Notes under the pieces: model-generated
Seen by the model: the letters and a program-made list of their open reading frames with translations, nothing else
What the model was told of the DNA's origin: nothing
Databases searched by the model: none
DNA from: Pseudomonadota bacterium
GTDB taxonomy: Bacteria; Pseudomonadota; Gammaproteobacteria; Burkholderiales; Thiobacillaceae
DNA length: 45,044 bases
Direction: 5' to 3'
NCBI GenBank assembly: GCA_021802555.1
Contig: JAJZRU010000027.1
Span: forward strand, 1 to 45,044
Translations under genes and position numbers: made by a program
Part shown: piece after piece, positions 1 to 9,760 of the stretch
Position numbering within the stretch: the first letter of the stretch is position 1
How the letters are laid out: each line of letters starts with the position of its first letter

Positions 1-136
1 CTTCCCAGCCGTAGGCGTGCGAGCGGCTGGCCGGATTGCCGAACTTCTCCGTCAAGTACGGAATCATCTTCGCCGCCACCCGCGGATCCACCGGCGTCGT
101 CGCTGAGTAGTCGAAGTAGAGGGGTTTTTTATTCAT
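1..136 (-). CDS. iscS: Cysteine desulfurase IscS, N-terminal part (cut by window edge)
   Basis: Reading the minus strand from the ATG at 136-134 gives a protein starting [20 protein letters not shown], the characteristic N-terminus of IscS, the PLP enzyme that takes sulfur from cysteine for Fe-S cluster assembly. Only about 45 codons are in the window; the active-site cysteine and PLP lysine lie beyond it. A GAGG ribosome-binding site sits about 7 bases upstream of the ATG. The gene follows iscR by 23 bases on the same strand, so it is probably transcribed from the iscR promoter as the second gene of an isc operon. Confidence 0.93.
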   Translation of the reverse strand, partial: MNKKPLYFDYSATTPVDPRVAAKMIPYLTEKFGNPASRSHAYGWE

Positions 137-159
137 GGCTTATCCTCGAAAAGCGCACG

Positions 160-621
160 TCATGCGGCGACCTTGCGTTCGCCCTTGAATCGGGAAGAAA
201 GTTCCGCGGTGGCGGAAGACCGCTGGTTGTTGACCAACTCGGCCAAAGACACCGAATTGAGGTATTCGTAAATCTTGGCATTGAGATTTACCCAGAGGTC
301 ATGCGTCATGCAGCGGCCGTCGTCCTTGCAATTCTCCTTGCCGCCGCACTGGGTGGCATCGATGGGCTCGTCCACGGCACGGATGATGTCGGCCACCGAC
401 ACCTCTTCCAGCGCCTTGGTCAGGCAGTAGCCGCCGCCCGGGCCGCGCACGCTCTCTACCAGATGATGGCGGCGCAGCTTGCCGAACAACTGTTCCAGGT
501 AGGACAGGGAAATATCCTGCCGTTCGCTGATGCCGGCCAGGGTGACCGGGCCGTTGCCGCCGCGCAGCGCCAAATCGACCATGGCAGTCACGGCGAATCG
601 ACCTTTGGTTGTCAAGCGCAT
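160..621 (-). CDS. iscR: Fe-S cluster-sensing transcriptional regulator IscR (Rrf2 family)
   Basis: The protein starts [19 protein letters not shown], with the winged-helix DNA-binding domain of Rrf2 regulators. The cluster ligands are complete: counted from this Met, Cys92, Cys98, Cys104 and His107 match the E. coli IscR positions exactly. An ATG two codons upstream (627) is possible, but the inner start reproduces the family numbering and was chosen. IscR with a [2Fe-2S] cluster represses the isc operon; apo-IscR activates other targets. It is followed by iscS and preceded by cysE. A near-consensus IscR type 1 operator lies over its promoter, so autoregulation is expected. Confidence 0.95.
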   Translation of the reverse strand: MRLTTKGRFAVTAMVDLALRGGNGPVTLAGISERQDISLSYLEQLFGKLRRHHLVESVRGPGGGYCLTKALEEVSVADIIRAVDEPIDATQCGGKENCKDDGRCMTHDLWVNLNAKIYEYLNSVSLAELVNNQRSSATAELSSRFKGERKVAA

Positions 622-653
622 TGCCATCCGTCCAGGAAATTGAATCTGGCAGA

Positions 654-686
654 AATATAAAATACCCGATTAAATCAGTCAACTAT
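654..686 (-). promoter_or_regulatory. iscR promoter with IscR type 1 operator
   Basis: On the minus strand there is a -35 TTGACT (682-677), a 17-base spacer and a -10 TATATT (659-654). The 25-base stretch 686-662 follows the type 1 IscR site pattern ATASYYGACTRWWWYAGTCRRSTAT at every defined position except one (AATC for AGTC). The operator covers the -35 box and much of the spacer, the geometry expected for autorepression. The -35 also contains the TGA stop of cysE, so the promoter is built into the 3' end of the upstream gene. Confidence 0.85.
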
Positions 687-1427
687 TTTATTCAGATAAT
701 CCGGATCGAAACGCTCTTTTTCCGGCGGCATGGCTTCCGGCTGCACTCCCAGCTTCTGCAGTTGGGCAGCCAGCAGGGCGAGTTGCTCATCCACTCGCGC
801 CGCGTGGTCGATGAGGCCGTGTATAGCCTTGACCATGGGATCGTTCATGTCCGCAGATATGGCGTAGGCGGAAAACCCGAGCTTTTCGGCCTGCTCCCGG
901 CGCCGCCGCTCGCCGTCCTGATCGAGGATACGCCCCGGGATGCCCACCACCGTGGCACCTTCGGGCACGTCCTTGACCACCACGGCATTGGAGCCGATCT
1001 TGGCGCCCTGCCCCAAGGTGATCGGCCCGAGGATCTTGGCCCCCGCCCCCAGTACCACGCCCTGCATCAGCGTGGGATGGCGCTTGCCTTTGTTCCAAGA
1101 GGTTCCGCCCAGCGTCACGCCGTGATAAAGCGTGCAATCGTCGCCGATCTCGGCGGTTTCGCCGATTACCACCCCCATGCCGTGATCGATGAAGACGCGC
1201 CGCCCTATCGTCGCCCCGGGGTGAATCTCGATGCCCGTGAACCAGCGCGCCAGATGGGCGATCACGCGCGCCAGCCATTTCAGCCGCCTGCGCCACAGCC
1301 AGTGCGCCAGGCGATGCGTGAGAATGGCATGGATTCCGGGGTAGGTGGTGAGCACCTCGAACGCGTTGCGTGCGGCGGGATCCCGCTCGAACACAACGGC
1401 GATGTCTTCTTTCAGATGCCGGAACAT
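675..1427 (-). CDS. cysE: Serine O-acetyltransferase CysE
   Basis: The 250-residue protein catalyses acetyl-CoA plus L-serine to O-acetylserine, the first step of cysteine synthesis. An N-terminal helical part ([20 protein letters not shown] and onward) is followed by left-handed beta-helix hexapeptide repeats carrying the conserved segments [15 protein letters not shown] and GVTLGGTSW. It is of the shorter CysE type; E. coli CysE has 273 residues. It lies between trmJ and iscR on the same strand, 27 bases after trmJ. The neighbourhood is functionally coherent because IscS uses the cysteine made by this pathway. Its stop codon lies inside the iscR -35 box. Confidence 0.95.
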   Translation of the reverse strand: MFRHLKEDIAVVFERDPAARNAFEVLTTYPGIHAILTHRLAHWLWRRRLKWLARVIAHLARWFTGIEIHPGATIGRRVFIDHGMGVVIGETAEIGDDCTLYHGVTLGGTSWNKGKRHPTLMQGVVLGAGAKILGPITLGQGAKIGSNAVVVKDVPEGATVVGIPGRILDQDGERRRREQAEKLGFSAYAISADMNDPMVKAIHGLIDHAARVDEQLALLAAQLQKLGVQPEAMPPEKERFDPDYLNKIVD

Positions 1428-1454
1428 GGCCCCACCATGCGATATCCAGACCGC

Positions 1455-2201
1455 TTAGTCAATCTTGCCCGGGCCCCGAGCCGCCGCCGCGCCCAGGATG
1501 CCGCGCAGGATATTGATCTCCTCCCGCGCCAGGCGGGTGCGCGCAAACAGGCGCCGCAGCTTGGGCATGAGGCGTTTGGGCGAGGCCGGATCGAGAAAGC
1601 CGACAGCGGCAAGCCTCTCTTCCAGGTCGCGGTAGAAGCGCTCCACCTCTGCGAGATCGGCCGCCTCGACCTGCGGCTGCGGCCAGGCCGCCCCCGCCAA
1701 GGCCTGGCGGCGCAATTCGTAGCCTAGCACCTGCACGGCCGCGGCGAGGTTCAGAGAGCTGTAATCCGCGCTGGCCGGTACGGTGATGAGCGCCTGGCAC
1801 GACTCCAATTCCGCATTGCTGAGGCCATAGGTTTCGTTGCCGAAAACCAGTGCCGCCTCGCGCCTCGCCCCCGCCTCCGCCAGCAACTCGGGCGCGGCCT
1901 GCTCGGGGGTAAGCCAGCGCGCGAGCAGCTCGCGCTTGCGTGTGGACGTGCCGAACGCCAATACCGCGCCGGACAAAGCCTCGGCCAGGCTGGCGCACAC
2001 TCGCGCGGAAGCCAGCACGTCGGTGGCGCCGGAGGCCATGGCATCGGCCTGGGGATCGGGAAAGCGCGCCGGACTGACCAGGTAGAGATGACGCAGCCCC
2101 ATGGTCTTCATGGCACGCGCGGCGGCACCGATGTTGCCCGGATGGCTGGGGCGCACCAGCACGATCCTGATGGGGGCAAGAAAACGGTCGGTGGAATCCA
2201 A
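1455..2201 (-). CDS. trmJ: tRNA (cytidine/uridine-32-2'-O)-methyltransferase TrmJ
   Basis: This 248-residue SPOUT-class RNA methyltransferase shows motif 1 (VRPSHPGNIGAAARAMKTMG), motif 2 (ALVFGNETYGLSNAE) and motif 3 (SLNLAAAVQVLGYELR), which form the knotted SAM-binding site. The family methylates the 2'-OH of nucleotide 32 in the tRNA anticodon loop. It is first in the minus-strand run trmJ–cysE–iscR–iscS and divergent from suhB with a 60-base spacer. The linkage of trmJ to iscR is widespread in proteobacteria. Confidence 0.93.
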   Translation of the reverse strand: MDSTDRFLAPIRIVLVRPSHPGNIGAAARAMKTMGLRHLYLVSPARFPDPQADAMASGATDVLASARVCASLAEALSGAVLAFGTSTRKRELLARWLTPEQAAPELLAEAGARREAALVFGNETYGLSNAELESCQALITVPASADYSSLNLAAAVQVLGYELRRQALAGAAWPQPQVEAADLAEVERFYRDLEERLAAVGFLDPASPKRLMPKLRRLFARTRLAREEINILRGILGAAAARGPGKID

Positions 2202-2261
2202 GAAAGGACGGCGCTAGGTTAAAATATCGGCTCACGCTTACGTTCTTTAGCCAGACCAGCC

Positions 2262-3062
2262 ATGCATCCCATGCTGAATACGGCCATCAAGGCCGCCCGG
2301 CAAGCCGGCGCACTCGTCAATCGGGCAAGTCTCGATCTCGGCAAACTCACGGTGCGCAGCAAAAGCGACCGCGACTACGTAAGCGAAGTAGATCAGCTGG
2401 CGGAACAGACCATCATCCACACCCTGCGCGAGGCCTATCCCGACCACGCCATTTTAGCAGAGGAAACCGGGGCCTCGGCCGGAGCATCGGATTACCAGTG
2501 GATCATCGACCCGCTCGACGGCACCACCAACTTTCTCCACGGCCTGCCGCAGTACGCCATCTCCATCGCGCTCAGGCACAAACGGCAGTTGTTCCAGGCC
2601 GTGGTGTACGACCCCGCGCGCAACGAGCTGTTCACCGCCAGCCGGGGTGGCGGCGCCTATCTCAACGATCGCCGCATCCGCGTCGCCAACCGCGCGAAGC
2701 TGGCGGAAACCCTCATCGGCACCGGCTTCCCCTTCCGCGACATGACCCATGCCGATGCCTATCTGGCGATTTTCCGCGAACTCATGGCCAAGACCTCGGG
2801 GCTGCGCCGGCCCGGCTCCGCCGCGCTCGATCTGGCCTGGGTGGCCTGCGGCCGCTACGACGGCTTCTTCGAATTCGGCCTCAACCCCTGGGACCTCGCG
2901 GCCGGCGCGCTCCTGGTGACGGAAGCGGGCGGCATGGTGGGGAACCTGCTGGGCAACGAAGGCTACCTCGAATCCGGCAACATCGTGGCCGCCAACCCCA
3001 AGATTTTTGCCCAGCTCGTGCCCATGTTCGCGCCCCACCTCACGCCGCCGCTGCGCCTTTGA
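2262..3062 (+). CDS. suhB: Inositol-1-monophosphatase SuhB family protein
   Basis: The 266-residue protein belongs to the lithium-sensitive Mg-dependent phosphatases. Visible motifs are the Glu of ILAEETG, the metal-binding DPLDGTTNF signature with the upstream WIIDP, and the C-terminal [17 protein letters not shown]. The family hydrolyses myo-inositol monophosphates; in E. coli SuhB also acts in rRNA transcription antitermination, which the sequence alone cannot show here. Its last 23 bases overlap the end of the convergent MFS gene. The neighbouring trmJ is divergent. Confidence 0.93.
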   Translation: MHPMLNTAIKAARQAGALVNRASLDLGKLTVRSKSDRDYVSEVDQLAEQTIIHTLREAYPDHAILAEETGASAGASDYQWIIDPLDGTTNFLHGLPQYAISIALRHKRQLFQAVVYDPARNELFTASRGGGAYLNDRRIRVANRAKLAETLIGTGFPFRDMTHADAYLAIFRELMAKTSGLRRPGSAALDLAWVACGRYDGFFEFGLNPWDLAAGALLVTEAGGMVGNLLGNEGYLESGNIVAANPKIFAQLVPMFAPHLTPPLRL

Positions 3063-4227
3063 AGGGGCGCGAATAATAGGCCACCGCCGCCGCGAACAGG
3101 GCGCAGCCGGCCGCCAGCGTGAAGGTCCAGTGCCCGCCCAGACCCTGCCAGGCCCATCCGGCATAGAGGCTGCCCACCGTGCCGCCGGCGCCATAGGACA
3201 GGCTGCTGTAGAGCCCCTGCCCGCGCCCCTGATGGCGGCCGCGGAAGTAGTGATGGATGAGCGCCAGCGCGCTGGCGTGGTAGACGCCGAAGGTGGCCGC
3301 ATGCAGCGTCTGCGCCACGAACATGATGACGCCGCTGTCCGCCAGCCAGGCGATCATGAGGAAGCGCAGCGCGGCGACCAACAGGCTCCCGATCAGCAGA
3401 CGGTACAGCAGGGTCGGATCGCGCAGACGCGGCAGCCAGAAGAACACCGCGATCTCGCAGATCACCCCCACGGCCCACAACCACCCCACCTGAGACGGGC
3501 TGTAGCCGCCGTCCACCAGATAGATGGTGTAGAAGGTGTAGTAAGGCCCATGCGCCGCGGCCATGAAGAAGCAGGCCAGCAGCAGACCCCAGACCGGCTT
3601 CTGGCGCAACACCGTGGCGACGGTATGCTGATCCGTCGCGTGCACGCCGATGTCCGCCTCCGGTATCCAGCGCGCGAACAGCGCGGTGCCGGCCAGCAGG
3701 GCGAGCACCGCCCAGGGCAGCCAGGCGATGCCCAGCAGATCCTGCGCATATCCCAAACCCAGCACGGCGAGGATGAAGCCCACCGATCCCCACAGGCGGA
3801 TGCGGCCATAGCGGTGGATGTGCTCGCCGAGGTGGGACAGCGTGGTGGCTTCGACCAGCGGCAGCGAGGCGCTCCAGAAAAAGCTCATCGCCGCCATCAC
3901 CGCGAACAGCCACCAGAAGGACTGATCGAGGAAGACCCCGCAAAACGCCAGCGCGCTGCCCAGCGCGGCGAGCTGGACGATGGGGATGCGCCGACCGCGC
4001 CGGTCGGCCCAATGTCCCCAGATGTTGGGTGCGAATATGCGCATGAACTGCAGCAGCGACATCAGCACGCCGATCTGGAAGGCGGCGAAACGCAGCGACT
4101 GCAGGTAAAGCCCCCAGTAGGGCGAGATGGCGCCGACGAAGGCGAAGTAGAAGAAATAGAAGCTGGACAGGCGCCAGTAAGGAAGGGTGCGCATGGAAAG
4201 GGGCCGCGGCTTGGGCGCGCGGCGCAT
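3040..4227 (-). CDS. MFS transporter (MFS_1_like / HcaT-type)
   Basis: This 395-residue membrane protein has about 12 hydrophobic segments and a [14 protein letters not shown] loop after TM2-TM3, the typical MFS loop A motif. The N-terminal pattern ([20 protein letters not shown]) is that of the HcaT / nucleoside-symporter-like subgroup. The substrate is unknown. The ATG at 4227 has a GGGGGA Shine-Dalgarno stretch close upstream and was kept; an inner ATG at 4194 would remove 11 residues that are not hydrophobic and has no ribosome site. It lies 31 bases downstream of aroC on the same strand and ends overlapping suhB tail to tail. Confidence 0.82.
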   Translation of the reverse strand: MRRAPKPRPLSMRTLPYWRLSSFYFFYFAFVGAISPYWGLYLQSLRFAAFQIGVLMSLLQFMRIFAPNIWGHWADRRGRRIPIVQLAALGSALAFCGVFLDQSFWWLFAVMAAMSFFWSASLPLVEATTLSHLGEHIHRYGRIRLWGSVGFILAVLGLGYAQDLLGIAWLPWAVLALLAGTALFARWIPEADIGVHATDQHTVATVLRQKPVWGLLLACFFMAAAHGPYYTFYTIYLVDGGYSPSQVGWLWAVGVICEIAVFFWLPRLRDPTLLYRLLIGSLLVAALRFLMIAWLADSGVIMFVAQTLHAATFGVYHASALALIHHYFRGRHQGRGQGLYSSLSYGAGGTVGSLYAGWAWQGLGGHWTFTLAAGCALFAAAVAYYSRPFKGAAAA

Positions 4228-4258
4228 TATCCCCCAGAACCCCGGCGCGGGATGGAAA

Positions 4259-5359
4259 TCAGGCGGCGGCCCCGGGCACCTTTGGCACCGCGCTCACGAC
4301 ATCGCCGCACTGCCCGCGATGGCGCAGGGCGTGGTCCATGAGGACGATGGCCACGAGCGCCTCGACGATGGGCGTGGCGCGTATGCCCACGCAGGGATCG
4401 TGGCGGCCGTGGGTGACGACCTCGATGGGCTGCCCCGCACTGTCGATGGAGCGCCCCGGCAGGCGGATGGACGAGGTCGGCTTGATGGCGATATGGCAAA
4501 CGATGTCCTGCCCGCTGGAGATGCCCCCCAGCACGCCGCCGGCATGGTTGCTCAGAAATCCGGCAGGCGTGATTTCGTCGCGGTGCTCGGTGCCCTTCTG
4601 CCGCGCCGCCGCCATGCCGTCGCCGATCTCCACGCCCTTGACGGCATTGAGCCCCATGAGGGCGTGGGCGAGATCGGCGTCCAGCTTGTCGTACAGCGGT
4701 TCGCCCAGGCCAAGCGGCACATGCTCGGCGACCACGGTGATTTTCGCGCCCACCGAGTCGCCGGACTTGCGCAGCGCATCCATGTACTGCTCAAGTTCAT
4801 CGACGATGGCGGCATTAGGGGCAAAAAAGGCATTGTTGCCAACTTCGTCCCAAGACACGAAGGGAATGTCGATGGGGCCCAGCGCGCTCATGCAGCCGCG
4901 GATGGCCACGCCGTAGTTTTCCCGCAGCCATTTCTTGGCGATCGCCCCCGCGCCGACGACGGGCGCGGTGAGCCGCGCCGAGGAACGGCCGCCGCCGCGG
5001 TAGTCGCGTATGCCGTATTTCTGAGTGTAGGTATAGTCGGCATGGCCGGGGCGGAAAGTCGCCGCCAGGTTGCCGTAGTCCTTGCTGCGCTGGTCTTCAT
5101 TGCGGATGAGCAGGGCGATGGGCGTGCCGGTGGTGGCGCCCTCGAACACGCCGGACAGTATCTCCACGCGGTCCGACTCGCGCCGCTGCGTGACATGGCG
5201 CGACGTGCCCGGCTTGCGCCGATCCAGCTCAAACTGGATATCATCGGCATTCAGGGCCATGCCCGGCGGACAGCCGTCCACCACGCAGCCGATCGCCGGG
5301 CCGTGCGATTCCCCAAAGGTGGTGACGACGAAAAGCTTGCCGAGGGAACTGCCGGACAT
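4259..5359 (-). CDS. aroC: Chorismate synthase AroC
   Basis: The 366-residue enzyme makes chorismate from 5-enolpyruvylshikimate-3-phosphate using reduced FMN, the last step of the shikimate pathway. Family signatures are [18 protein letters not shown] near the N-terminus, the [14 protein letters not shown] segment followed by [10 protein letters not shown], and the C-terminal [15 protein letters not shown]. Length is normal for the bacterial enzyme. An AAGGGA ribosome site precedes the ATG. It probably leads a two-gene unit with the MFS transporter and is divergent from the P-type ATPase gene. Confidence 0.96.
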   Translation of the reverse strand: MSGSSLGKLFVVTTFGESHGPAIGCVVDGCPPGMALNADDIQFELDRRKPGTSRHVTQRRESDRVEILSGVFEGATTGTPIALLIRNEDQRSKDYGNLAATFRPGHADYTYTQKYGIRDYRGGGRSSARLTAPVVGAGAIAKKWLRENYGVAIRGCMSALGPIDIPFVSWDEVGNNAFFAPNAAIVDELEQYMDALRKSGDSVGAKITVVAEHVPLGLGEPLYDKLDADLAHALMGLNAVKGVEIGDGMAAARQKGTEHRDEITPAGFLSNHAGGVLGGISSGQDIVCHIAIKPTSSIRLPGRSIDSAGQPIEVVTHGRHDPCVGIRATPIVEALVAIVLMDHALRHRGQCGDVVSAVPKVPGAAA

Positions 5360-5428
5360 GTTCTATCCCTTCTATCGACTGCGCGGACTTTACCATAGCG
5401 AGGCCCGGGCCGTGGCTGCAACGGGATC

Positions 5429-8164
5429 ATGAAAATCCAGCAGCTCACGACCGCCGAGGCCCTCGCCAGCCTGCGCACAGCGCCGGAAGGATTGTCGAGC
5501 ACCGAAGCCGCCCGGCGTCTGGCGGAATACGGGCCCAATGCAGTGGAAAAGCGCGCCCAACCCCACTGGGGACTGCTGCTCGCGCGTCAATTCACGCACT
5601 TCTTTGCGCTGCTGCTCTGGCTGGCGGCGGGCATGGCTCTGCTCGCCCACGCCTTGCACCCCGGCCAGGGCATGGTCACCATCGCCGCAGCGATCATCGG
5701 CGTCATTCTGGTCAACGGCCTGTTCTCCTTCTGGCAGGAATACCGCGCGGAAAAAACCCTGGCAGCCCTCAGCCAACTGCTGCCCCGCCGAGTCAAAACC
5801 CTGCGCGACGGCAGGCCGGCGGTGCTGCCGGCGGAGGCCGTGGTGCCTGGGGACGTGCTGCTGTTGGAGCAGGGCGACCTCATCCCGGCGGATTGCCGCC
5901 TGCTTGATGCTCATGCGGTGCGCGTCAACAACGCCACGGTCACCGGCGAGGCCTTGCCGCAGGCGCGCCATACCAATGCGGTGGCGGAAGACGAGTGGGT
6001 GCATGCCGCCAACATGCTGCTGGCCGGCACCACGCTGGTGGGCGGCAGCGCGCGGGCGCTGGTGGCCGCCACCGGCGCGCGCACCGAATTCGGACGCATC
6101 GCCCATCTCACCCAGGCGGAGCACGAGCCCGTCTCGCCCCTGCAGCGCGAAACCCTGCATCTGTCGCGCTGGATCGCGCTGCTGTCCGTGCTCATGGGAA
6201 CGGTGTTTTTTGTTGTCAGCCATGCCGTGGGGCTGAGCTACTGGGACAGCTTCCTGTTCGCCATCGGCATCATCGTCGCCAACGTTCCCGAAGGTCTGCT
6301 CCCCGAAGTGACCCTTGCGCTGGCCATGGCCACCCAGCGCATGGCCAGACGCAACGCACTCATCCGCCATCTGCCGGCGGTGGAAACGCTGGGCGCCACT
6401 ACCGTCATTTGCACCGACAAGACCGGCACCCTCACCCTCAACCGCATGAGCGTGCACGAGGTTTATCTCGACGGTCGGACCTATATGCCCTCGGCCCTGT
6501 CGACCCAGCCTGCGCTGTTGGACGCTCACCGGGAATTCCTGGCGGCCGCGCGCCTGTGCCATGGCGCGATCGCAGATGAATCCGGTGTACGCCTGGGTGA
6601 CCCCACGGACGTGGCCTTGCTGGATATGGCTCAGGCACTTGCGCCCGGGCAGGACACTGCCTCTCTGCTGGAGGAAATTCCTTTCGACGCCACGCGCATG
6701 CGCCAGTCCACTGTCCATGCCACGGCCGCCGGCGATGTGCTTTACAGCAAAGGCGCGTTGGAAACCCTCTTGCCCCTCTGCTCCGGTGTGCACACCGGCA
6801 CTGGCGCATCGCTCCTCACCCCGGAAGCGCGTACACGCCTGCTGGAGGTACAGGTGGAAATGGCCAGCCGCGGCCTGCGCGTGTTGGCGCTGGCCTACCG
6901 GCACCTGCCCCAGGGATGGCGGCGCGAAGCACTGGAAAGCGGCCTGACCCTGAGCGCCCTGGTCGGCTTGGAAGACCCGCCCCGCCCGGAGGTGGCCAGC
7001 GCCATCCGCACCTGCCGTGAGGCGGGCATCCGGGTCATCATGATCACCGGGGACCACCCGCGCACCGCCCTGGCGGTGGCGCGCGAGATTGGCCTGGTGA
7101 ATTCCGCCGCCCCAGTGCTGGTCACCGGGGAACAGCTGCGCAGGCTCGGCGACACGCAGCTGCAGCTGGCGCTGGATGCGCCTGAAATCGTCTTTGCCCG
7201 CGTGTTGGCGGACCAGAAGCTGCGCATCGTCCAGGCCTTGAAGCGCAAGCGCGAGATCGTCGCGGTCACCGGCGACGGCGTCAACGACGCCCCCGCCCTG
7301 CGGGCGGCTCATATCGGCATCGCCATGGGCATGACCGGCAGCGACGTCGCCAAGGAAGCGGCCGACATGGTGCTGCTGGACGACAATTTCGCCGGCATCG
7401 TCGCGGCCGTGGAAGAGGGGCGCGCCGTCTATGCCAACTTGCGCAAATTCCTCACCTACATCCTCACGTCCAACATTCCGGAGCTGGCCGCCTATCTGGC
7501 ATTTTCCCTGCTGCGCGTGCCGCTGCCGCTCACCGTGGTGCAAATGCTGTCCATCGACCTGGGCACCAACATCCTGCCGGCGCTGGGGCTAGGTGCGGAG
7601 CAGCCGGAAGCCGGCCTCATGGCGCGGCCGCCGCGCCCCCACCGCGAGCGGCTCTTTCATCTGCCGCTGCTCCTGCGCGCCTATTTGTTCCTCGGCCTGT
7701 TCGAAGCTGCCGCGGCGCTGGGAGCCTACTTCTTCGTCCTGTACGGCGGAGGCTGGCATTGGGGCGAGACGCTCCCCGCCCAGGATCCGCTGCATCTGCG
7801 CGCGGCGACCGCCTGCCTGGCCGCCATCATCGTCATGCAGGTGGTCAACGTGTTTCTCTGCCGCAGCCCCAGCCTGTCCATCCTGAGCGTCGGGCTGCGC
7901 GGCAATCGCCTTCTGCTGGCGGGCGTCGGGCTGGAAATCGCGCTGCTCGCGGCTTACGTCTATACCCCCTGGGGACAGGCACTGCTGGGAACGGCACCCT
8001 TGGGTGCCTCGGTATGGCTCAGCCTGCTGCCTTTCGCCCTCGCCATGCTGGCCGCTGAAGAACTGCGCAAACTTTGGCAACGCCGCTCCGAGCGCCGCCG
8101 GGGCCGGGCGCTCACGCCGCCTGCGTCAGCCAGGCCACGCCCCATGCCACCCCGAAGCCCGTGA
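5429..8164 (+). CDS. P2-type cation-transporting ATPase with Na,K-ATPase-like signatures
   Basis: The 911-residue protein has an N-terminal cation-ATPase domain (about 5-70), an A-domain with TGEA at 172-175 (TGES in most relatives), the phosphorylation motif CTDKTGTLT with Asp330, and the hinge motif TGDGVNDAPAL with GDGVND at 615-620. It ends with six C-terminal membrane segments. The M4 motif is VPEGLL (PEGLL 287-291), M5 has TSNIPE (680-685) and M6 has IDLGTN (709-714). These resemble P2C Na,K-ATPases more than SERCA-type Ca pumps, which carry PEGLP in M4. The transported ion is therefore inferred, not known. The gene is divergent from aroC; its final 53 bases overlap the convergent aminopeptidase gene. 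Confidence 0.9.
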   Translation: MKIQQLTTAEALASLRTAPEGLSSTEAARRLAEYGPNAVEKRAQPHWGLLLARQFTHFFALLLWLAAGMALLAHALHPGQGMVTIAAAIIGVILVNGLFSFWQEYRAEKTLAALSQLLPRRVKTLRDGRPAVLPAEAVVPGDVLLLEQGDLIPADCRLLDAHAVRVNNATVTGEALPQARHTNAVAEDEWVHAANMLLAGTTLVGGSARALVAATGARTEFGRIAHLTQAEHEPVSPLQRETLHLSRWIALLSVLMGTVFFVVSHAVGLSYWDSFLFAIGIIVANVPEGLLPEVTLALAMATQRMARRNALIRHLPAVETLGATTVICTDKTGTLTLNRMSVHEVYLDGRTYMPSALSTQPALLDAHREFLAAARLCHGAIADESGVRLGDPTDVALLDMAQALAPGQDTASLLEEIPFDATRMRQSTVHATAAGDVLYSKGALETLLPLCSGVHTGTGASLLTPEARTRLLEVQVEMASRGLRVLALAYRHLPQGWRREALESGLTLSALVGLEDPPRPEVASAIRTCREAGIRVIMITGDHPRTALAVAREIGLVNSAAPVLVTGEQLRRLGDTQLQLALDAPEIVFARVLADQKLRIVQALKRKREIVAVTGDGVNDAPALRAAHIGIAMGMTGSDVAKEAADMVLLDDNFAGIVAAVEEGRAVYANLRKFLTYILTSNIPELAAYLAFSLLRVPLPLTVVQMLSIDLGTNILPALGLGAEQPEAGLMARPPRPHRERLFHLPLLLRAYLFLGLFEAAAALGAYFFVLYGGGWHWGETLPAQDPLHLRAATACLAAIIVMQVVNVFLCRSPSLSILSVGLRGNRLLLAGVGLEIALLAAYVYTPWGQALLGTAPLGASVWLSLLPFALAMLAAEELRKLWQRRSERRRGRALTPPASARPRPMPPRSP

Positions 8165-9575
8165 TGTCGGTGGCCACGGCGCCCAGGCCACCCTTGCAGT
8201 TGTGCGAAGAAAGATCCATGTGCAGCCAGGGAACATCGCCCACGAAACGCGCGAGAAAGCGCGTGGCGAGGATGTGGTCGGCCTCGCCTTCCAGGGTGCA
8301 TTGCTTGACGTCGGCCACCGTCGATTCCAGGGCCTCATCGTAATCCGTCGGCTGCGGAAACACGACGATGCGCTCGCCGCTGGCGCTGCCCGCGCGCGAG
8401 GCCTGATGGGCCAGTGCGCTGCTGGTGGCAAACACGCCGGACATGCGGCTGCCCAGGGCATAGTGCATGGAACCGGTGAGGGTGGCGAAATCGCAGATCA
8501 GCTGCGGCTTTTCGCGCGCTGCCAGATGCAGCGTATCGGCCAGCACCATGCGCCCTTCCGCGTCGGTATGCACGATCTCGATGGTGCTGCCGTTGAGCGC
8601 AGTGACGACTTCGTTCTGCCTATAGGCCTGCGGGCTGATGTGATTCTCCGCCAGGGCCAGCCAGCCGGTGAGCTTGACGGGCAATTTCAGGCGCGAGGCG
8701 GCGGCCAGGATGCCGAGGACCACCGCGGAGCCGGTCATGTCTTCGTGCATGCCGTGCATGTAGCGTGCGGGCTTGAGGTTGTGCCCGCCCGTGTCGAAGC
8801 ATATGCCCTTGCCCACCAGCGCGACGGCCTTGCCCTTGGCGCGGCCGTCGTAATCCACGCGCACGATGGCGGCGTCCCGCGCCGGCGAGCCCTGGGCCAC
8901 GGCGCAGAATGCCCCGGCGCCCATCTTCTTGAGCGCGGCGAAATCGTATTCGCGCACCTGCCAGCCATAGGTCTTCGCCAGCGACTTGATGCGCTTGCGG
9001 TAAAGGCCGGGGGACAACTCGTTGGGCGGCAGCACGGCCAAGCTGCGCGTGAGACGGTTGCCCTCGGCCACCGCGAGCGCCTGGCTCAGCCCCGCCTTGC
9101 CGACCATGCCATGGAGCGTGACTTGCTTGAGTGGAGTATGCGCCGGGCCGCTTTTGCGGCTGGGCAGCGGCTCGCCGTTGAGCGCCGCCACATAAACGGC
9201 ACCGGCACCGATGCGCTCGCGCCACGGTTCGTCCCCCACCAAGGCGATGGCGAGCTTCTCGGGAGCTTCCTCCAGCAGGGGGGCGAGCGCCTTGCGGATC
9301 GTGCTGTGGCGCTCGAACGTCGGCGCCTGTGCATCCAATGCCAGGAAGACCGTGCGGCTGCCGCCCAGGTCCAACGCCAGAGGCGTCTTGGCCAGTTCGC
9401 CTTCCGCCTTGCCTTTGCGCTTCAATGCCTGCGTGAGCGCAGCGCGAATATCCATGCGGCCGCCCCCAAGGGGCAGGTTGGCGACAGAGAGACGCTTGTC
9501 AAAAATCACCAGCGCATGCCCTGCGGAGAGCAGCGCTTCGGCCGTAATTTCCGCTTTTTTTTCAACCAGTTTCAT
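8112..9575 (-). CDS. M17 family leucyl aminopeptidase
   Basis: The 487-residue protein shows the M17 di-metal site intact: Lys and Asp in LVGKGICFDTGG, Lys in NLKP, Asp in HEDMTGSA, and Asp and Glu plus the catalytic Arg in HTDAEGRMVLADTL. It should be a cytoplasmic metallo-aminopeptidase acting on peptides. The residues around the first metal motif (TGGHNLKPARYMHGMHEDM) differ from PepA (SGG...MKYDM), so it belongs to a separate M17 branch. An upstream TTG at 9620 is in frame, but the ATG at 9575 has a GGGA ribosome site and was chosen. The gene overlaps the ATPase gene tail to tail and is divergent from pdhA. Confidence 0.9.
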   Translation of the reverse strand: MKLVEKKAEITAEALLSAGHALVIFDKRLSVANLPLGGGRMDIRAALTQALKRKGKAEGELAKTPLALDLGGSRTVFLALDAQAPTFERHSTIRKALAPLLEEAPEKLAIALVGDEPWRERIGAGAVYVAALNGEPLPSRKSGPAHTPLKQVTLHGMVGKAGLSQALAVAEGNRLTRSLAVLPPNELSPGLYRKRIKSLAKTYGWQVREYDFAALKKMGAGAFCAVAQGSPARDAAIVRVDYDGRAKGKAVALVGKGICFDTGGHNLKPARYMHGMHEDMTGSAVVLGILAAASRLKLPVKLTGWLALAENHISPQAYRQNEVVTALNGSTIEIVHTDAEGRMVLADTLHLAAREKPQLICDFATLTGSMHYALGSRMSGVFATSSALAHQASRAGSASGERIVVFPQPTDYDEALESTVADVKQCTLEGEADHILATRFLARFVGDVPWLHMDLSSHNCKGGLGAVATDITGFGVAWGVAWLTQAA

Positions 9576-9647
9576 GAGCAGTCCCAAGGTTCTCCCGGCG
9601 CCTTTTGCCTTGACCGGCAAGGGGTCGATAAGGGATGATAGCGCCTT

Positions 9648-9739
9648 TTATTGATCCGCAACGCACATACCAGACATCGATCCCGCGCGCCCGCGGAGCT
9701 GCAACGCCTTGCGAGCCCTGCGACGTTTCGGATCAATAA
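9648..9739. repeat. 11-bp inverted repeat upstream of pdhA
   Basis: TTATTGATCCG at 9648-9658 is repeated exactly in inverse orientation (CGGATCAATAA) at 9729-9739, with 70 bases between. Both copies lie in the 254-base divergent spacer between the aminopeptidase start and pdhA. The spacing would suit two operator half-sites or a looping regulator. No protein partner is identified. Confidence 0.5.
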
Positions 9740-9760
9740 CCATTAAACCTTCGGCGCGTT

